From contig JAVYAJ010000016.1 of the NCBI GenBank assembly GCA_032229885.1, positions 1 through 30,799 of the forward strand: 30,799 nt of DNA. The letters are read 5' to 3'. The number at the start of each line of letters is the position of its first letter. Position 1 is the stretch's first letter. A program made the position numbers and the translations under genes. Positions 16,874-26,194 of the stretch are shown here, one piece after another. The notes under the pieces were generated by a model. It saw nothing but the letters and a program-made list of their open reading frames with translations. It ran no database searches and was not told the origin of the DNA. Origin of the DNA: Anammoximicrobium sp032229885. GTDB lineage: Bacteria; Planctomycetota; Planctomycetia; Pirellulales; Pirellulaceae.

Positions 16874-17378
16874 CCGCTGGCCGTTTGACTCGCCGCTTTT
16901 TCTGCCGCGCCGATGCGTTCCAGCGCGCCTCGGCGTCCTGCGGATGGCCGACCGGCGCGACGGATTCCGGGCGCTTTCGATGGCGAGCTCGCATCGACAC
17001 AGATCGCGGCTCGGACGCGCGCCAGCGCCACCTGCGGTGCGCCAACGGCCGTCTGGCGCCCGGGCGATCGGTCGTATTGGTGCTGGCCCGACCTGCTGGC
17101 TCGACCTGCTGGATTGGACGGCAGACGCTGCGGTCGGACGGCCTGGACTGGGAATCTCAATCATCGCGGATTTCAATCATCGTGGACTTGATGAGAATGT
17201 TTTCCGAGCCGCCGCGGCGACGACAGTGCGTGGCGCTCGTAGCCTACGTTATCTTCATCTTTTGGAAGGACGCGGCCCGTCGCGTCCGCCGTTTCGATTA
17301 CTGCCTTGAGGCCGGGTACTCGGTCGCGGCCGCATGCCACGGGGCCGCGCTGTGAGCCATCATTTCGGAGCCATAATC
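16874..17378. other. Intergenic stretch without a recognised feature
   Basis: About 500 bp between the lipoprotein gene and the large secreted protein. Open frames are present on both strands but look like chance frames in GC-rich DNA. No promoter or repeat is convincing. Confidence 0.5.
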
Positions 17379-19226
17379 ATGTTTGGTGCTTTGTCTCGAC
17401 GCCCGTTGTCTCTGCCCGCCGCGGTTTGCGTTGGGCTCGTTTTCGCCTGGTGCGGCGCCGCGTGCGGCGCCAATCCCAATACACGGGAACCGATGCTTCC
17501 CTTGGAGATCCACAACACGGCCGCCGCGCAGCCGACGCTCCAACTGGCCGATGGTCTGTTCCAAGCATTGCTGAAGGACGTCCAAGCCATCGGCGCCAAT
17601 CCGACGCGAGTCGCCGGCAAGAAATTGTACGAGATGCAGATTCAACTGCGTCAACTGCGACGTGCCGTCGCGGACCTCGAGATGCTGGGCGAAACGGCGG
17701 GCTTCGACTATGGGCTTCGCGCGGCCGTGGTGGGCGGTTCGCTCGGCCGGATCATGTTGGCGTTTGGCAGCACACCGGCCGGCCAAGCCTACGTCAATCA
17801 AGCGCACCAATTCCTGAGCAGCCCGAAATCCGTCCAGGCACGGCGAGTGGCAGTTCAGAAGGTGCAACAGTTGCTTCAACAGGAGGAGCTCGAGCAGGCC
17901 TTCAAGGTGTTTCACGACGCCAGCGATCCGGTGGCCGCGTTGATCTCGTTCATGGATCCCCATTCGGCCGAGTCGTACACCCGCGAGTTCATTCCGGTCG
18001 CCGCGCCCGTGAACGATCGTCGCAACGCCGCCTTCTTCGCCAATGCCTTGGCGACCATGGACAAGGCTTCGGCGTCGCTCGCGCCCCAGACTCAAGAGCT
18101 GCTCGCGGCGGTGGCCGCCGCCGCCACGGCGTTGCGCTCCGCGCCTCAGGCCACGGTCGATGACCGTTCACTGACCGGTCCGCAGTGCGTCGAGCATTTC
18201 GGCGGGGTATGGCGCCGACTGCATTTGTCGGCCGTCCGCTGTTTCGGCGTCGAATGGGCTCGCGTGGCAGGCGTTCCCGAGTTGTCGAACCTACAGCAGC
18301 CGCAGTTGGAGCAAGCCCGGTTTCCAACCGACGCGATGGTCCAGTTCAACGAGCAGATCGGCAAAGCGCTCGCCTCGCTGATCGAAGCCGACACTCAACG
18401 CATCACGGACGCCGAAGCGCCGGACCTGTATGTACAGTATCTCCAGACGCTCGCGCCGCTGGTCCTCGACACGGCCAACGGCAAGCTTGAACAGGCCGTC
18501 GAGCCGGCATTGACCGCGTTGGCGGCCAAGTCCGCCGCGTTGGCGGCCGAAGTCAGCGCTTACCGAACCGCGACCCACGAGTTGCTCCGCTGGCGCGAGC
18601 GGCTCGCCAGAAGCCAGGCCGAGGCGGCCGCGGCGGGATTTCAGCCCAGCGAACAAGCGCTGGTCGAGTCGTTTGTGGGCGAAGGCGACTTCCACGGGCT
18701 ATACATTCCGACCAATCCCATGGTCGACCGGGCCATTCTGGGGGACGCATGTCCACAGGTTATCCCCGTGGCCGCCAAACGGGCCCTGGAAAAGAAAATC
18801 CTGGTCGTCGATCTGGCGGGCCTCGGGAACGGCAAATTCGCGGTCGCACGCTATCGCCACCGGCATTACGCCACGCTGCCCGTCCCGGACGAGACGTTGC
18901 CGCAGACACAACTGTCGCACGAGCTACTGGTCACAGAGCAGCATCCGCCGCTGACGTTAGAAGCGTGCGCCGCGATGGATTCGATGCGACGCGGGTATTT
19001 CGCCGCCGTCGGCGGGACGATCACGGGCTTTCACCTCGAAGGGGTGATCCCCAGGTTTGCGGGGCTGCGCCCCGAAGCCCAACAACTGATCCCACTCGAT
19101 GCGCTGCCCGCCGACGGGCCTTCGTCCGGCTTGATCGCCCACGTCGTCGTGCGGTTCGAGCTGCGTCCCGCCTGGCTGCGGCATCGATATTTTTTCGTCC
19201 CAGTTCCAGCGGCGCCATCGTCGTGA
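17379..19226 (+). CDS. Large secreted protein of unknown function
   Basis: A 615-aa protein I cannot assign to a family. The start at 17379 gives an Arg-containing n-region, a hydrophobic stretch (residues 11-24) and a probable signal-peptidase site near Ala28-Gly30; CGGAG lies about 9 bases upstream. An in-frame ATG at 17334 would add 15 residues and spoil the signal. Residues 45-400 are almost all helical and Ala/Gln/Leu-rich, for example EMQIQLRQLRRAVADLEML and RRVAVQKVQQLLQQEELEQA. The C-terminal part, from about 440, is more beta-rich, ending in RYFFVPVPAAP. There are few cysteines, no membrane helix after the signal and no catalytic motif. It is probably periplasmic. Confidence 0.72.
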   Translation: MFGALSRRPLSLPAAVCVGLVFAWCGAACGANPNTREPMLPLEIHNTAAAQPTLQLADGLFQALLKDVQAIGANPTRVAGKKLYEMQIQLRQLRRAVADLEMLGETAGFDYGLRAAVVGGSLGRIMLAFGSTPAGQAYVNQAHQFLSSPKSVQARRVAVQKVQQLLQQEELEQAFKVFHDASDPVAALISFMDPHSAESYTREFIPVAAPVNDRRNAAFFANALATMDKASASLAPQTQELLAAVAAAATALRSAPQATVDDRSLTGPQCVEHFGGVWRRLHLSAVRCFGVEWARVAGVPELSNLQQPQLEQARFPTDAMVQFNEQIGKALASLIEADTQRITDAEAPDLYVQYLQTLAPLVLDTANGKLEQAVEPALTALAAKSAALAAEVSAYRTATHELLRWRERLARSQAEAAAAGFQPSEQALVESFVGEGDFHGLYIPTNPMVDRAILGDACPQVIPVAAKRALEKKILVVDLAGLGNGKFAVARYRHRHYATLPVPDETLPQTQLSHELLVTEQHPPLTLEACAAMDSMRRGYFAAVGGTITGFHLEGVIPRFAGLRPEAQQLIPLDALPADGPSSGLIAHVVVRFELRPAWLRHRYFFVPVPAAPSS

Positions 19227-19768
19227 GGCCAGACGAAGGGGCGGGCAGGACCGAGGCCTATCGACGGCGTCGCCTGTTTGCGGCGCCGGCGCGCTAGGTC
19301 TCGCGCACAACGCCTGTTTTATCCCGCACGACGAGGCGCCCACGCGGAGCGACACGGTACGTCGTGTCCGCCCGATTGCAGCCACGCGTGGAGCGCGGCC
19401 TTCCAGCGCGGCATGGGCTTGCTTCGAGGGTTGCGCTCCAGACTGATCAACTGGGCGACAATGGTCCGTGCTGGGCGATGAATTCTGAGTTGCCGGACTC
19501 GTGCATGGTCCAATCGGAATTGTCGGGTTCTCGCACTCGCCAGAGCTCGGCATTTCCGCCGCCCGACAATCGCGCCCACGCCAACATTTCGCTCCGACGT
19601 CGCACGATGCCTGCAAATACGGCTCGGTCGAGACAGGCCCAGGCTCATAAATTCGCAGCGATTCGGCGGTTCACGCCTCTTGAAGTGGCGGGGGCACGCG
19701 GTAAAATCAAAGAGCTTATCCGATGGATGGGTTTCGCATTTCTGCAAATGGCGGTAGGAGGTAGAGCC
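19227..19768. other. Intergenic stretch upstream of the zinc-ribbon gene
   Basis: About 540 bp. A plus-strand frame in phase with the zinc-ribbon gene is open from 19364, but its sequence is low-complexity and unlike any family. A long minus-strand frame also crosses here. No gene is supported. Confidence 0.5.
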
Positions 19769-19981
19769 ATGTCTTCCGCAATGTTCTTCGTCCAGCAGTG
19801 CCCTACATGCGGCCGACGGCTTCGAGTGTCCGTGGATTACCTCGGCAAGACGATCCGCTGCCGCCATTGCCAAGGGACGCTCGTCGCGCGCGACGCAGAG
19901 CAGGAGCCCGAACGGGCCGATCCGCACGGAATGCTGATGCGCCGCGTAGACGAGTTGCTGGCGATCCCGCGACACGCTTGA
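19769..19981 (+). CDS. Small zinc-ribbon protein
   Basis: A 70-aa protein with two CxxC knuckles: Cys11/Cys14 in CPTCGRRLRV and Cys31/Cys34 in CRHCQGTLVA, separated by SVDYLGKTIR. This compact four-cysteine ribbon, with a YLGK turn between the knuckles, is common in planctomycetes, both alone and at the N-terminus of larger membrane or regulatory proteins. The GGAGG at 19757-19761 sits about 7 bases ahead of the ATG at 19769 and fixes the start, although the frame is open upstream. Residues 41-70 are acidic then helical (MLMRRVDELL). It could bind nucleic acid or a protein; no partner is indicated by the neighbours. Confidence 0.8.
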   Translation: MSSAMFFVQQCPTCGRRLRVSVDYLGKTIRCRHCQGTLVARDAEQEPERADPHGMLMRRVDELLAIPRHA

Positions 19982-20087
19982 TTTCTTGGGAAGGGTCGCG
20001 GGTGGCGCGGCCAAAAGCCGGAAACTGCCGAGTTTAGGCGGAATTGGTTTTGCCAGGTTGTTGCCAGCACGGACGACCGGAATCGTC

Positions 20088-20180
20088 TTGGCCGAAGGCA
20101 TCTTCAACGTAAGCCTGGGGCAACGCCCGAGGAAGCAAAGACGACAGCAACGGCGTTGGCCGTAGGCCATCTTCGACGTG
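20088..20180. repeat. Direct repeat pair with a TTGGCCGNAGGC core
   Basis: 20088-20111 and 20156-20180 share the pattern TTGGCCG(A/T)AGGC, CATCTTC(A/G)ACGT, with one base inserted in the second. Related GGCCTTCGGCC and TTTTGGCCAAA pieces follow at 20202 and 20276, so this is a cluster of related short modules. Confidence 0.55.
20112..20128 (+). repeat. 17-bp repeat, inverted relative to 20244-20260
   Basis: AGCCTGGGGCAACGCCC is the exact reverse complement of 20244-20260. It can itself fold as CCTGGGGC/GCCCGAGG with one mismatch. Confidence 0.65.
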
Positions 20181-20239
20181 CCGCCTCCGCCCGCATGAAT
20201 AGGGCCTTCGGCCAAAAGAGGCTCGCGCGCGGCGCCAGT

Positions 20240-20260
20240 CCTGGGGCGTTGCCCCAGGCT
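20240..20260 (-). repeat. 17-bp inverted-repeat partner containing an 8-bp hairpin
   Basis: CCTGGGGC, loop GTT, GCCCCAGG (20240-20258) form a perfect 8-bp stem; 20244-20260 is the exact reverse complement of 20112-20128. I recall this CCTGGGGC-GTT-GCCCCAGG element from many planctomycete intergenic regions. It could act as a terminator between the convergent genes, but no T-run follows. Confidence 0.6.
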
Positions 20261-20542
20261 ACGGTGAGCGGAGGCTTTTGGCCAAACAGAATCAGCGCCC
20301 ATCTGCGTTCAAACGGGCAACAGTGGAAGCGGTAGTAGTTTAAGAAATTGACCGCGCCAGGCCTGCACCCCTATCCCGCCATCGAATTGGCGACTTTCGA
20401 AAGCCCTGAGGCCTTGGCGCAAAGGAGTCTCGCGAACACCCACACGCGCGTCGCCGACTGGCAAAGATCGGGACGCAGCTCGCTGCGCGGCTCGGCGTAA
20501 AGCTGCCGTGATCCTGCGCGAAAATTAGCTGGAACCGGATCC

Positions 20543-22189
20543 TTACGCCTCGAAGTCGCTTCGCCGCGGCTGGACGGGGTCGGCTTTCTCGTCGATGGTT
20601 TGGCGTTCACGCCACGGCTTTTTTTGTTCGTAGCTCTCGAGCTCTTTCTTGAGTTGGTCGTCTACGTCTTCCGTTCCGGCGCCGACTTCGACGGCCTTGG
20701 CCGACCATTTGCGGGCGGTCTCGAAATCGCCGATCTCGGCATAGGCGGCGGCCAGCGTGCTGAGAATGTGCGCCTTTTTATACTCCGTCACCTCGCACGC
20801 TTTTGTCGCCAGGTCGACCGCTCGGCGTCCGTCCCGAAGGCTATCGTCGGGCGATGTGGCCAGAACCCAGGCAAAGTTGTTCAACACGCTGCTCTCGTCC
20901 GGTTCCTGTTTGACGAGGATCTCGAAATCGGCGATGGCCTCGCGGTGCTTGCCGACGCTCAGCAGTGTGTCGGCGCGGGCGTGGCGCGCAGCCGTGTTGT
21001 CTTTGTCCTCGCTGAGAATCGACGCGAAGATCTCCAAGGCGCGGCTCGGGCGGCGATCGCGGATGAAGTACCCGCCCAATTGCAGTCGCCAGGGGATATT
21101 CTTGGGATCTTGTTTCAGCAGCGATTCGACATCCGCGATCGCGTCGCTCAGCCGCCCTTCCTCGGCCAAGATCAGACTCCGCAACAGGACGCCCTGGGGC
21201 AATCCCGGGCTGATCAACAACACTCGCTCGACATCGTCCTTGGCAGCCGAGACGTTCCCTTGAATCGCGTACAGCCGCGCGCGAATCACCAGCGCTGGCA
21301 GGTCGCGAGGTTCGAGCTTGATCGCTTCATCCAGGTCTGTCAGGGCTCCGTCGATGTCCTCCTTGAGCACTTTGGCACGGGCACGCAGCGTGTAACCGAG
21401 CGGCGAGTCGGGTTTCAGTTCAATCGCTTTTTCGATGTGCGGCAGCGCCTCGTCCATGCGATCGAGGTTGAGCAACGCCTCGGACAACGCCAACCGAGCC
21501 TTGAAGTTGTCTTGGTCCTGCTTCAACAGGCCGTCAAAGTCCGCGATGGCCTGTTCCGTCTGACCTTGTTCGAGATGGACCAGCGCCCGCGCCTGCCAGG
21601 CGTCCGCGTTGCCTGCATCGGCTTCGATCGCCGAACCATAATCCTTCAACTGGTCCTCGGGCTTCTCGCAAAAACCGCCGCGCAGCACCAGTGCCGCGGC
21701 GCGCTGCTTGTTGTTGTCGGCAAACAGTTTGACGGCTGCGTCCGCGGCTTTGGCGCCCCGCGAAGCATCGCCTTGGGGCAGCGCATGCAAGCGCGCAATC
21801 AACAGGTGGGCATCGCCGAACTGCGGGTTGACCTGGATGGATCGTTCCAAGTCCTGCAAGGCGACTTGCCGCAGTAGCGGCCACCGTCGATCCGGCGGCG
21901 ATTGCTCGAAGATCGGCTCGCACAACTGCGCAGCGCGTTGATACAGGGTGGACGACATCAACTGTTTCGCAAACCCCTGGTTGTCGCCGTCCAGGCCTTT
22001 TTTCAATGCACTTTCGCACAGTTTGGCTACCTTTTCCAAGTCGGACAGCGACTGGGCGCTGACCTGCAATTCGATAGCCTTGTCCAAATCAGACTGCCCT
22101 TCGTTGGCGGCGCACCACGCGCGAGTCGCGCTCAGGCTCGACGCCACGAAGCAGACGGCGGTCAATATCAGCATTTTCGCACGAGTCAT
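20543..22189 (-). CDS. Secreted tetratricopeptide-repeat protein
   Basis: A 548-aa protein with a signal peptide (MTRAKMLILTAVCFVASSLS, cleavage near Ala27) followed by a long array of TPR-type helical repeats at about 90-500. Repeats with the usual A/G/Y and DxA positions are visible, such as ADAWQARALVHLEQGQTEQA, ALSEALLNLDRMDEALPHIE and YTLRARAKVLKEDIDGALTD. The last part (NNFAWVLATSPDDSLRDGRR, AVDLATKACE) is a common C-terminal TPR block in planctomycete proteins. The C-terminus is charged (QKKPWRERQTIDEKADPVQP). The start at 22189 follows GGGAG about 12 bases upstream; an earlier in-frame ATG at 22285 would bury the signal peptide. Such proteins act as periplasmic scaffolds; the partner is unknown. 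It is divergent from the cytochrome module. Confidence 0.85.
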   Translation of the reverse strand: MTRAKMLILTAVCFVASSLSATRAWCAANEGQSDLDKAIELQVSAQSLSDLEKVAKLCESALKKGLDGDNQGFAKQLMSSTLYQRAAQLCEPIFEQSPPDRRWPLLRQVALQDLERSIQVNPQFGDAHLLIARLHALPQGDASRGAKAADAAVKLFADNNKQRAAALVLRGGFCEKPEDQLKDYGSAIEADAGNADAWQARALVHLEQGQTEQAIADFDGLLKQDQDNFKARLALSEALLNLDRMDEALPHIEKAIELKPDSPLGYTLRARAKVLKEDIDGALTDLDEAIKLEPRDLPALVIRARLYAIQGNVSAAKDDVERVLLISPGLPQGVLLRSLILAEEGRLSDAIADVESLLKQDPKNIPWRLQLGGYFIRDRRPSRALEIFASILSEDKDNTAARHARADTLLSVGKHREAIADFEILVKQEPDESSVLNNFAWVLATSPDDSLRDGRRAVDLATKACEVTEYKKAHILSTLAAAYAEIGDFETARKWSAKAVEVGAGTEDVDDQLKKELESYEQKKPWRERQTIDEKADPVQPRRSDFEA

Positions 22190-23150
22190 TCTCAAGATCT
22201 CCCTACAACGACCAAAAGTTCGAAATCCGTCCATCCGCGTTCGGGCGCACCGCGTTCGAACGCGCCTCGTTCCCGCGGCCGCCACTCGGCGCAGCTCGCC
22301 GGCGGCAGCTCGTGTTTCTCAGTCCAACCTTGCCAACGGCGCCGTCCGCCAGCCGATCAAACCGTGCGTTGATCGAGCGGCGCCTCGGCTGGCCTCGGCT
22401 GCCGTGTCGCGCAAACCGCGCAGCGCGAACCATCGTACACGCGCCGCCTACGCCGGGAAACCTCGTACGCTCGTATGGCCATCGGGCGTGCGGCCAGTCT
22501 TGAATCCCCCTCACCGATCGCCTCGCGCCGATGGCCTGTTCGTCGCGGCGAGCCTGCGCACAGCCGCGACTCCGGCCAAGGCCTGGTTCAATGGGTACGG
22601 TAGATCTTCGTTCCGCGCCCGGCAGCGCACGTTCGACGTCGGCCGCCATACCTCATTGCCATCCTCGCGCCCCCGATCGCCGTACCCAACGGCCCGCTGT
22701 CCCGGTGGCAAACGCGCTGCGCCTGAACGCCGGGCATTGCCAGTTCGCTGTTGCCACCGCGATCCATGCTCGCGCCGCAGCCAGCGGGTTCCGACCACGC
22801 GCATTATGACGTAATTCAGTCCGTTCGGCTATCCAAGGAATTTTCCGACGGTTCGGCCCCTGACTGGCGGATAAATCCGAAATCAGGTTTGCTACCAAAA
22901 AGATAAAGAGCTAATTGACAAACATTTCAGATATTGTTAAAACTCTGAGGATCGGCAAGTGTGATATTAGTTACGGCTCTGTCGGTTCGGTTTTTGGCTC
23001 TGGGCGCGGCCAGTAGCTTCCCCGTGCGGGCGAGAATGACCGGTTAAACGGTTAGGTCGTGCGGAGCAAAGGCGGGCGGTCGTCCGCGCGTCAGGAGGCC
23101 ATTCCGAGCCGCGCAAAGCGTAGTTAACAAGAGCACGACACGTCGAAAAC
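22190..23150. other. Divergent intergenic region between the TPR gene and the cytochrome module
   Basis: About 960 bp. 22190-22800 is GC-rich with only low-complexity open frames. 22800-22980 is distinctly AT-rich and holds the best promoter match in the window (22915-22943). Two GGTTA copies lie near 23042-23054. No gene is supported. Confidence 0.55.
22915..22943 (+). promoter_or_regulatory. Sigma70-like promoter candidate upstream of the cytochrome module
   Basis: A perfect TTGACA (22915-22920), a 17-bp spacer and TAAAAC (22938-22943, 4 of 6 to TATAAT) lie in an AT-rich island. A transcript would start near 22950, leaving a leader of about 200 bases before the first gene at 23151. Confidence 0.5.
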
Positions 23151-23828
23151 ATGGCAACCACAACAAGATCCCAGGCAATGCGTGGCGGCCGGATTTTGGT
23201 TCCCGTCGCATTGTTGGCGTTTGCCGGCTTCATTTCCTCTCAGCCTTTTCCGTTTTCGGCGCCTGTCGGCGACGCGACCTCCGCGCCGGCGTGGGCGACG
23301 AATCCCACGCCGATACGCCAGCCGGCTGCGCGCCCCGAGTTTTCTCAAGCGGGATACACGTATCGTTGCATTGACTGCCACAAGATCATTCCTTCGCCGC
23401 TCGAGACGCTTCGCACGTTGACACAGCACAGCGAGATCGATCTCCAGCACGGGATCAATACGCGGTGCTTCAATTGCCATCATCGAACCAATCGTGACGC
23501 CTTCGTCGACGACTATGGCGGCGAGATCCCGTGGACGCGCCCGCATCGGGTGTGCGCCAAGTGTCACGGCCCCGTCTATCGCGACTGGCAGCACGGCTCA
23601 CACGGCCGAACGAACGGGTATTGGGACCGGTCGCGAGGCGACCAGATTCGGCTGCAGTGCACCCAGTGTCACGACCCTCACCACCCCCAGTTTCCGGCGC
23701 TGCAACCCGCGCCGCCGCCACACACGTTGCGGATGGGTGTGCAGGAATTCGAACCCCACCGCGCCGCGCATGATCCGTTGCAGGTGGGCAGCCGCCGGCA
23801 GATTTCCGGAGAAAGGGCCGAACCATGA
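23151..23828 (+). CDS. Periplasmic tetraheme cytochrome c
   Basis: A 225-aa protein with an N-terminal hydrophobic segment (residues 14-30) that is a signal peptide or membrane anchor, and four CxxCH haem-attachment sites: Cys73-His77, Cys106-His110, Cys135-His139 and Cys170-His174. Additional histidines (HH at 110-111, HGSHG at 148-152, HH at 177-178) can supply distal ligands. It has no NapC/NrfH signature, so it is more likely a small electron-transfer cytochrome than a quinol dehydrogenase. The start at 23151 begins MATTTRSQAMRGGR; an ATG at 23178 is an alternative and gives a neater signal. Its stop overlaps the ferredoxin start by ATGA. By analogy with NrfB or DsrJ it probably shuttles electrons between the ferredoxin/NrfD unit and the octaheme cytochrome (inference). 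Confidence 0.85.
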   Translation: MATTTRSQAMRGGRILVPVALLAFAGFISSQPFPFSAPVGDATSAPAWATNPTPIRQPAARPEFSQAGYTYRCIDCHKIIPSPLETLRTLTQHSEIDLQHGINTRCFNCHHRTNRDAFVDDYGGEIPWTRPHRVCAKCHGPVYRDWQHGSHGRTNGYWDRSRGDQIRLQCTQCHDPHHPQFPALQPAPPPHTLRMGVQEFEPHRAAHDPLQVGSRRQISGERAEP

Positions 23829-24838
23829 GCGATGCGGATTCTGGTCCGCGGTCTGCGCCGTCCGACGGCCAGACGCCCGTCGAGGTTTCGCGGCGCGGAT
23901 TTCTGAGCACGGGATTGGCCGCCATCGCCGGCGCGTCGGCGCTCGGCGCGGCGTTAGCGCCGTTGCGAGATCTGCCGGAGGGCGACATTCCGTCGCTCGA
24001 GCAGTTTCTGCAGAAGCATTACAAAGAGATGACGCCCGAGGACAAGGAGCGCGCCCTGACGCGAATTCGCGCCGAGGTGAGCAGCCGGCACCACGTCTCC
24101 GTCAATCTGTCGGATCCGCCTCCGCTGACGGGCGTCGAGTTCGTCTACGGCTTGAATCTCAGCCGCTGCATCGGCTGTCGCCGCTGTGTCCATGCGTGCG
24201 TCGCCGAGAACAACCAATCGCGAGACCCGGAGCTTCAGTACATCCGGGTGCTCGAGATGGAAAAGGGCAGCATCAACGTCGAGACGTCCAATCACCACTA
24301 CGACCCCGCGCTGGTTCCCAACCCCGACAAGTATTACATGCCGGTGCAGTGCCACCAATGCGCTGAGCCGCCGTGCGTCAAAGTCTGTCCGGTCGAGGCC
24401 ACGTGGCAAGAGCCGGATGGGATCGTTGTCATCGACTACGACTGGTGTATCGGGTGCCGTTATTGCGAGGCTGCCTGCCCTTACTGGGCGCGGCGATTCA
24501 ATTTCACCGAGCCGCGAATTCCCGAGGGCGAGCTCAACCCGAACATGGCCTATCTGTCGAACCGACCGCGACAGAAAGGCGTGATGGAGAAGTGCACGTA
24601 TTGTCTCCAGCGGACTCGCGTCGGCAAACTGCCCGCATGTCTCGAGGTGTGTCCGACCGGATCGCGCAAGTTCGGCAACGTGCTGGATCCCAACAGCGAG
24701 GTGGCGTACATCCTGGCGCACAAGCGGGTGTATGTGCTCAAGGAGGATGTCGGCACGATTCCGCGGTTCTTCTATTACTTTGACGAGCGCGGCGCCCGCT
24801 TTCGCGAGCCGATCGCCGAACAGGGAGAAGACGCGTGA
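23825..24838 (+). CDS. Tat-exported four-cluster ferredoxin (NrfC/HybA/DsrO-type)
   Basis: A 337-aa periplasmic iron-sulfur protein. Residues 22-46 are a Tat signal: SRRGFLSTG followed by a hydrophobic Ala/Gly-rich stretch. Sixteen cysteines form four [4Fe-4S] sites: Cys115/118/121/125 (CIGCRRCVHAC), Cys176/179/184/188 (CHQCAEPPCVKVC), Cys208/211/214/218 (CIGCRYCEAAC) and Cys257/260/272/276. This is the complete pattern of NrfC, HybA, DsrO and related subunits, which pass electrons between an NrfD-type membrane partner and a periplasmic redox enzyme. The gene overlaps the tetraheme cytochrome gene by ATGA and the NrfD gene by GTGA, indicating stoichiometric production. Residues 50-100 form a helical linker not typical of the shortest family members. 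Confidence 0.92.
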   Translation: MSDADSGPRSAPSDGQTPVEVSRRGFLSTGLAAIAGASALGAALAPLRDLPEGDIPSLEQFLQKHYKEMTPEDKERALTRIRAEVSSRHHVSVNLSDPPPLTGVEFVYGLNLSRCIGCRRCVHACVAENNQSRDPELQYIRVLEMEKGSINVETSNHHYDPALVPNPDKYYMPVQCHQCAEPPCVKVCPVEATWQEPDGIVVIDYDWCIGCRYCEAACPYWARRFNFTEPRIPEGELNPNMAYLSNRPRQKGVMEKCTYCLQRTRVGKLPACLEVCPTGSRKFGNVLDPNSEVAYILAHKRVYVLKEDVGTIPRFFYYFDERGARFREPIAEQGEDA

Positions 24839-26052
24839 AGAAGTACGTGATCTTTCTATGGGACTGTTTTCGGCTGAGTTTCGTCGGCGACTGGCGCTAC
24901 CACCTGTGGATGCTGATCCTGACGCTGGTCGCGCTGGCTGGCCTGCATACCTACTGCCAGCAACTGGTCCACGGGCTGGTCACCACGGGAATGACGGATC
25001 AGGTCTCGTGGGGCCTGTACATCGCCAACTTTACGTACCTGGTGGGCCTGGCGGCTGCGGCGGCCATGCTGGTGATTCCGGTGTACGTCTATCGCAATCT
25101 TCATTTGCACGATGTGGTGATCTTCGGCGAATTGCTGGCCGTGGCGGTGATCGTGATGTGCTTGCTGTTCGTGGCCGTCGACCTGGGGCGTCCCGATCGG
25201 TTCATGCACCTGCTGTGGCGGTTCAACTTTCCGATCTCGATGCTGACCTGGGACGTGATTGCGCTGAACGGCTATTTGCTGCTGAACATGCACATCTGCG
25301 GCTATCTGATCTACTGCGCCTACCGCGGCTGGACGCCGTCCAAGTTGTTTTATCTGCCGTTCGTGTTCATCGCCATTGCGTGGGCGATCAGCATTCATAC
25401 GGTGACGGCGTTCCTGTACGTCGGCCTGGGCGGGCGGCCCTTCTGGAACTCGGCGATCATTGCGCCGCGGTTTCTGGCCAGCGCCTTTGCCGCGGGCCCG
25501 GCGTTCATCATTCTCACGCTGCAGATCGTGCGGCGTTGCACAGCGCACATTGTCAGCGACGACGCGTTGCTGACCCTTCGCCGGATCGTCCAAGTGGCGA
25601 TGATCATCAACATGTTCCTGCTGGCCTGCGAAGTATTCACCGAGTTCTACACGGGTTCGGCGCACGGCGCCTCGGCTCGTTATCTGTATTTCGGCCTGCA
25701 CGGTCGCTACGCCTTGGTTCCGTGGATCTGGACCGCGATCGGCATGAATCTGCTGGCCACCACGTTATGGATGTTGCCCGCGTCGCGCAGCCTGCGCTGG
25801 CTGAACACGGCTTGCGTGCTGTCGATCGTCGCCATTTGGATTGAAAAAGGAATGGGACTGATCGTGCCGGCGTTTGTGCCTACGCCGCTGGGCGAGATCG
25901 TCGAGTATGTGCCCACGGCGCGCGAGGTCGTCGTGACGCTGGGCATCTGGGCCTTTGGCCTGTTGTTGTACACCATCTTCGTCCGGGTATCGGTGCCCGT
26001 GTTGGCCGGCGAAGTCACGTACGAAAAACGTTTTGGACGAGCGAGATCATAA
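24835..26052 (+). CDS. NrfD/PsrC-family quinol-interacting membrane protein
   Basis: A 405-aa polytopic inner-membrane protein with about nine to ten hydrophobic helices. The sequence VSWGLYIANFTYLVGLAAAA (58-77), then DLGRPDRFMHLLWRFNFP, is characteristic of the NrfD/PsrC/DsrP/HmcC superfamily, which exchanges electrons with the quinone pool. The start is GTG at 24835, overlapping the ferredoxin stop (GTGA); MKKYVIFLWDCF follows. NrfD proteins carry no cofactor themselves and pass electrons to or from the adjacent four-cluster ferredoxin, so the pair forms a standard quinone-periplasm module. The direction (quinol oxidation or quinone reduction) cannot be read from the sequence. The longer membrane domain and ELLAVAVIVMCLLFVAVDLG resemble the ten-helix DsrP/HmcC type more than eight-helix forms. 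Confidence 0.9.
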   Translation: MKKYVIFLWDCFRLSFVGDWRYHLWMLILTLVALAGLHTYCQQLVHGLVTTGMTDQVSWGLYIANFTYLVGLAAAAAMLVIPVYVYRNLHLHDVVIFGELLAVAVIVMCLLFVAVDLGRPDRFMHLLWRFNFPISMLTWDVIALNGYLLLNMHICGYLIYCAYRGWTPSKLFYLPFVFIAIAWAISIHTVTAFLYVGLGGRPFWNSAIIAPRFLASAFAAGPAFIILTLQIVRRCTAHIVSDDALLTLRRIVQVAMIINMFLLACEVFTEFYTGSAHGASARYLYFGLHGRYALVPWIWTAIGMNLLATTLWMLPASRSLRWLNTACVLSIVAIWIEKGMGLIVPAFVPTPLGEIVEYVPTAREVVVTLGIWAFGLLLYTIFVRVSVPVLAGEVTYEKRFGRARS

Positions 26053-26194
26053 CACCCGCGGCCGCGGCGGGCCGGCGACGACCGCGCGGACAACGGCAGA
26101 GGGCAAGGGCAGATCGCGAGGGCAGAGGGTGGGCGGCCAGAGCGGTCCTGCTGTTTCCACGGCGACGCTGGCAACAACAGTACATCAGGTGTCA

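Larger units (their letters stand above)
19982..20542. other. Intergenic stretch holding a mosaic of short repeats
   Basis: About 560 bp between the zinc-ribbon gene and the convergent TPR gene. It contains the direct and inverted repeats described at 20088-20260 and no supported gene. Confidence 0.6.

Noticed and set aside
19319..20302. 327-codon minus-strand frame across the zinc-ribbon gene
   Set aside because: It is built from the intergenic repeats (GQRPR-type strings) and the reverse of the zinc-ribbon gene; no ribosome-binding site or domain.
21948..22814. Open frames in the region upstream of the TPR gene
   Set aside because: They are Arg/Pro/Ser-rich, overlap the TPR signal-peptide region, and lack recognisable sequence.
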